Source of the DNA: Candidatus Wirthbacteria bacterium CG2_30_54_11
GTDB lineage: Bacteria > Patescibacteriota > CG2-30-54-11
Direction of reading: 5' to 3'
Length of the DNA stretch: 6,474 nucleotides
Assembly: GCA_001873755.1 (NCBI GenBank)
Contig: MNZT01000062.1
Span: 1,304-7,777, forward strand
Below the pieces are notes generated by a model. It searched no databases. It had not been told where the DNA came from and saw only the letters and a program-made list of their open reading frames with translations. The number at the start of each line of letters is the position of its first letter. Position 1 is the first letter of the stretch. This document shows, in pieces, positions 5,960-6,474 of this stretch. A program made the position numbers and the translations under genes.

Positions 5960-6474
5960 ATGGATAAAAAACTCGTACAGCTCCTGCAGGATCAAGGCCT
6001 GGACGGCTGGGAATCCAGAATATACCTCTCGCTTCTGCCTCTGGGGCCATCCTCGGTTCTGGAGATCGCGGAAGCGGCCGATCTCGAACGGACGCTCTGC
6101 TACCGAGTGATCGGCAGACTGCAGCAAAAAGGACTGATCCGAAAAGTACAGGACAGTGACCGGACCCGCTACTATGCCGAACGGCCAACGGTACTTCACC
6201 GTCTGGTCGAAAAAGACAAGGAACGTCTGGCCGATCGGGAATCCGCCCTTCTCAGCTCTTTTCCTACCCTGCTCGATCACTACAATCGAAAAAAGAACAT
6301 CCTGGGCATCAAATATTTCCAGGGGATCACCGGATTCTGTGAAGTCATGGAGTACCTCACATCTGCCCTCGACCTCGAGGCGGTAGCGAAGTTCTCCCTG
6401 CTCTGCCTTGACTATGAGGAAAAGCTGCTCGAATACATCAGGAAGTACTATCCCCGCTATTTCAAATTGCGCGA
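5960..6474 (+). CDS. TrmB-like winged-helix transcriptional regulator (3' end outside window)
   Basis: The frame is open from the ATG at 5960, preceded by GAAGGA with a five-base spacer, to the window edge, giving 171 residues. Residues 12-75 form a winged helix: GLDGWESRIYLSLL (13-26), SVLEIAEAADL (32-42), the recognition helix TLCYRVIGRLQQKGLI (45-60) and a wing ending in RYYAE (70-74). A charged helix follows (76-108, likely coiled-coil dimerisation). Then comes GIKYFQGITGFCEVMEYL (116-133), which fits the start of the effector region of TrmB-family regulators, whose members sense sugars in archaea; in bacteria many have unknown ligands. The palindrome overlapping its own promoter argues for autoregulation, and the divergent 96-residue gene may be a target. 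The regulator family is fairly sure; the ligand is unknown. Confidence 0.85.
   Translation, partial: MDKKLVQLLQDQGLDGWESRIYLSLLPLGPSSVLEIAEAADLERTLCYRVIGRLQQKGLIRKVQDSDRTRYYAERPTVLHRLVEKDKERLADRESALLSSFPTLLDHYNRKKNILGIKYFQGITGFCEVMEYLTSALDLEAVAKFSLLCLDYEEKLLEYIRKYYPRYFKLR

Noticed and set aside
5930..6280. 116-codon minus-strand frame
   Set aside because: Antisense to the TrmB-like gene, whose winged-helix domain is clear.

Overview
The window looks like bacterial chromosomal DNA, compact and moderately GC-rich by eye. TAA, TAG and TGA all end recognisable genes, so TGA is a normal stop. It carries one core gene, lysyl-tRNA synthetase, in an unusual fused form. Around it are an MFS transporter remnant, a YgjP-type metalloprotease, a lipoprotein and a TrmB-like regulator. 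This combination would fit a candidate-phylum bacterium with mid-GC DNA, for example a Peregrinibacteria/Patescibacteria-like lineage. That placement is an inference from family flavour, not from a marker phylogeny. The lipoprotein signal only shows that the cell makes lipoproteins.

Left part, plus strand (1-4190): three closely packed genes that look like one transcription unit. They are the C-terminal half of an MFS permease (cut by the window edge), then 10 bases later a 943-residue LysRS fused to a B3/B4 tRNA-editing-like domain and an HD phosphohydrolase domain, then with a one-base stop/start overlap (TGATG) a YgjP-type zinc metallopeptidase. A 12-bp perfect hairpin without a T-tract follows the last stop.

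Middle part (4261-5493): a minus-strand lipoprotein of unknown function converges on that operon. Upstream of it lie about 550 bases without a confident gene. They hold a doubtful 87-codon minus-strand ORF, a stem-loop followed by a T6 run, and a 125-bp element bounded by 21-bp inverted arms (14 perfect pairs, then 7 including two G-T).

Right part (5494-6474): a 96-residue minus-strand protein of unknown function is divergent from a TrmB-like regulator that runs off the right edge. The regulator's promoter carries a perfect 11-3-11 palindrome (5897-5921) covering the likely -35 region, with a TATACT -10 just downstream. This looks like an operator for autoregulation or for control of a divergent pair.

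The most interesting item is the LysRS-B3/4-HD fusion. It links aminoacylation physically to a probable editing or tRNA-binding domain and to a metal-dependent phosphohydrolase whose ligands all appear intact. The 125-bp inverted-repeat element and the TrmB operator are the best non-coding candidates.
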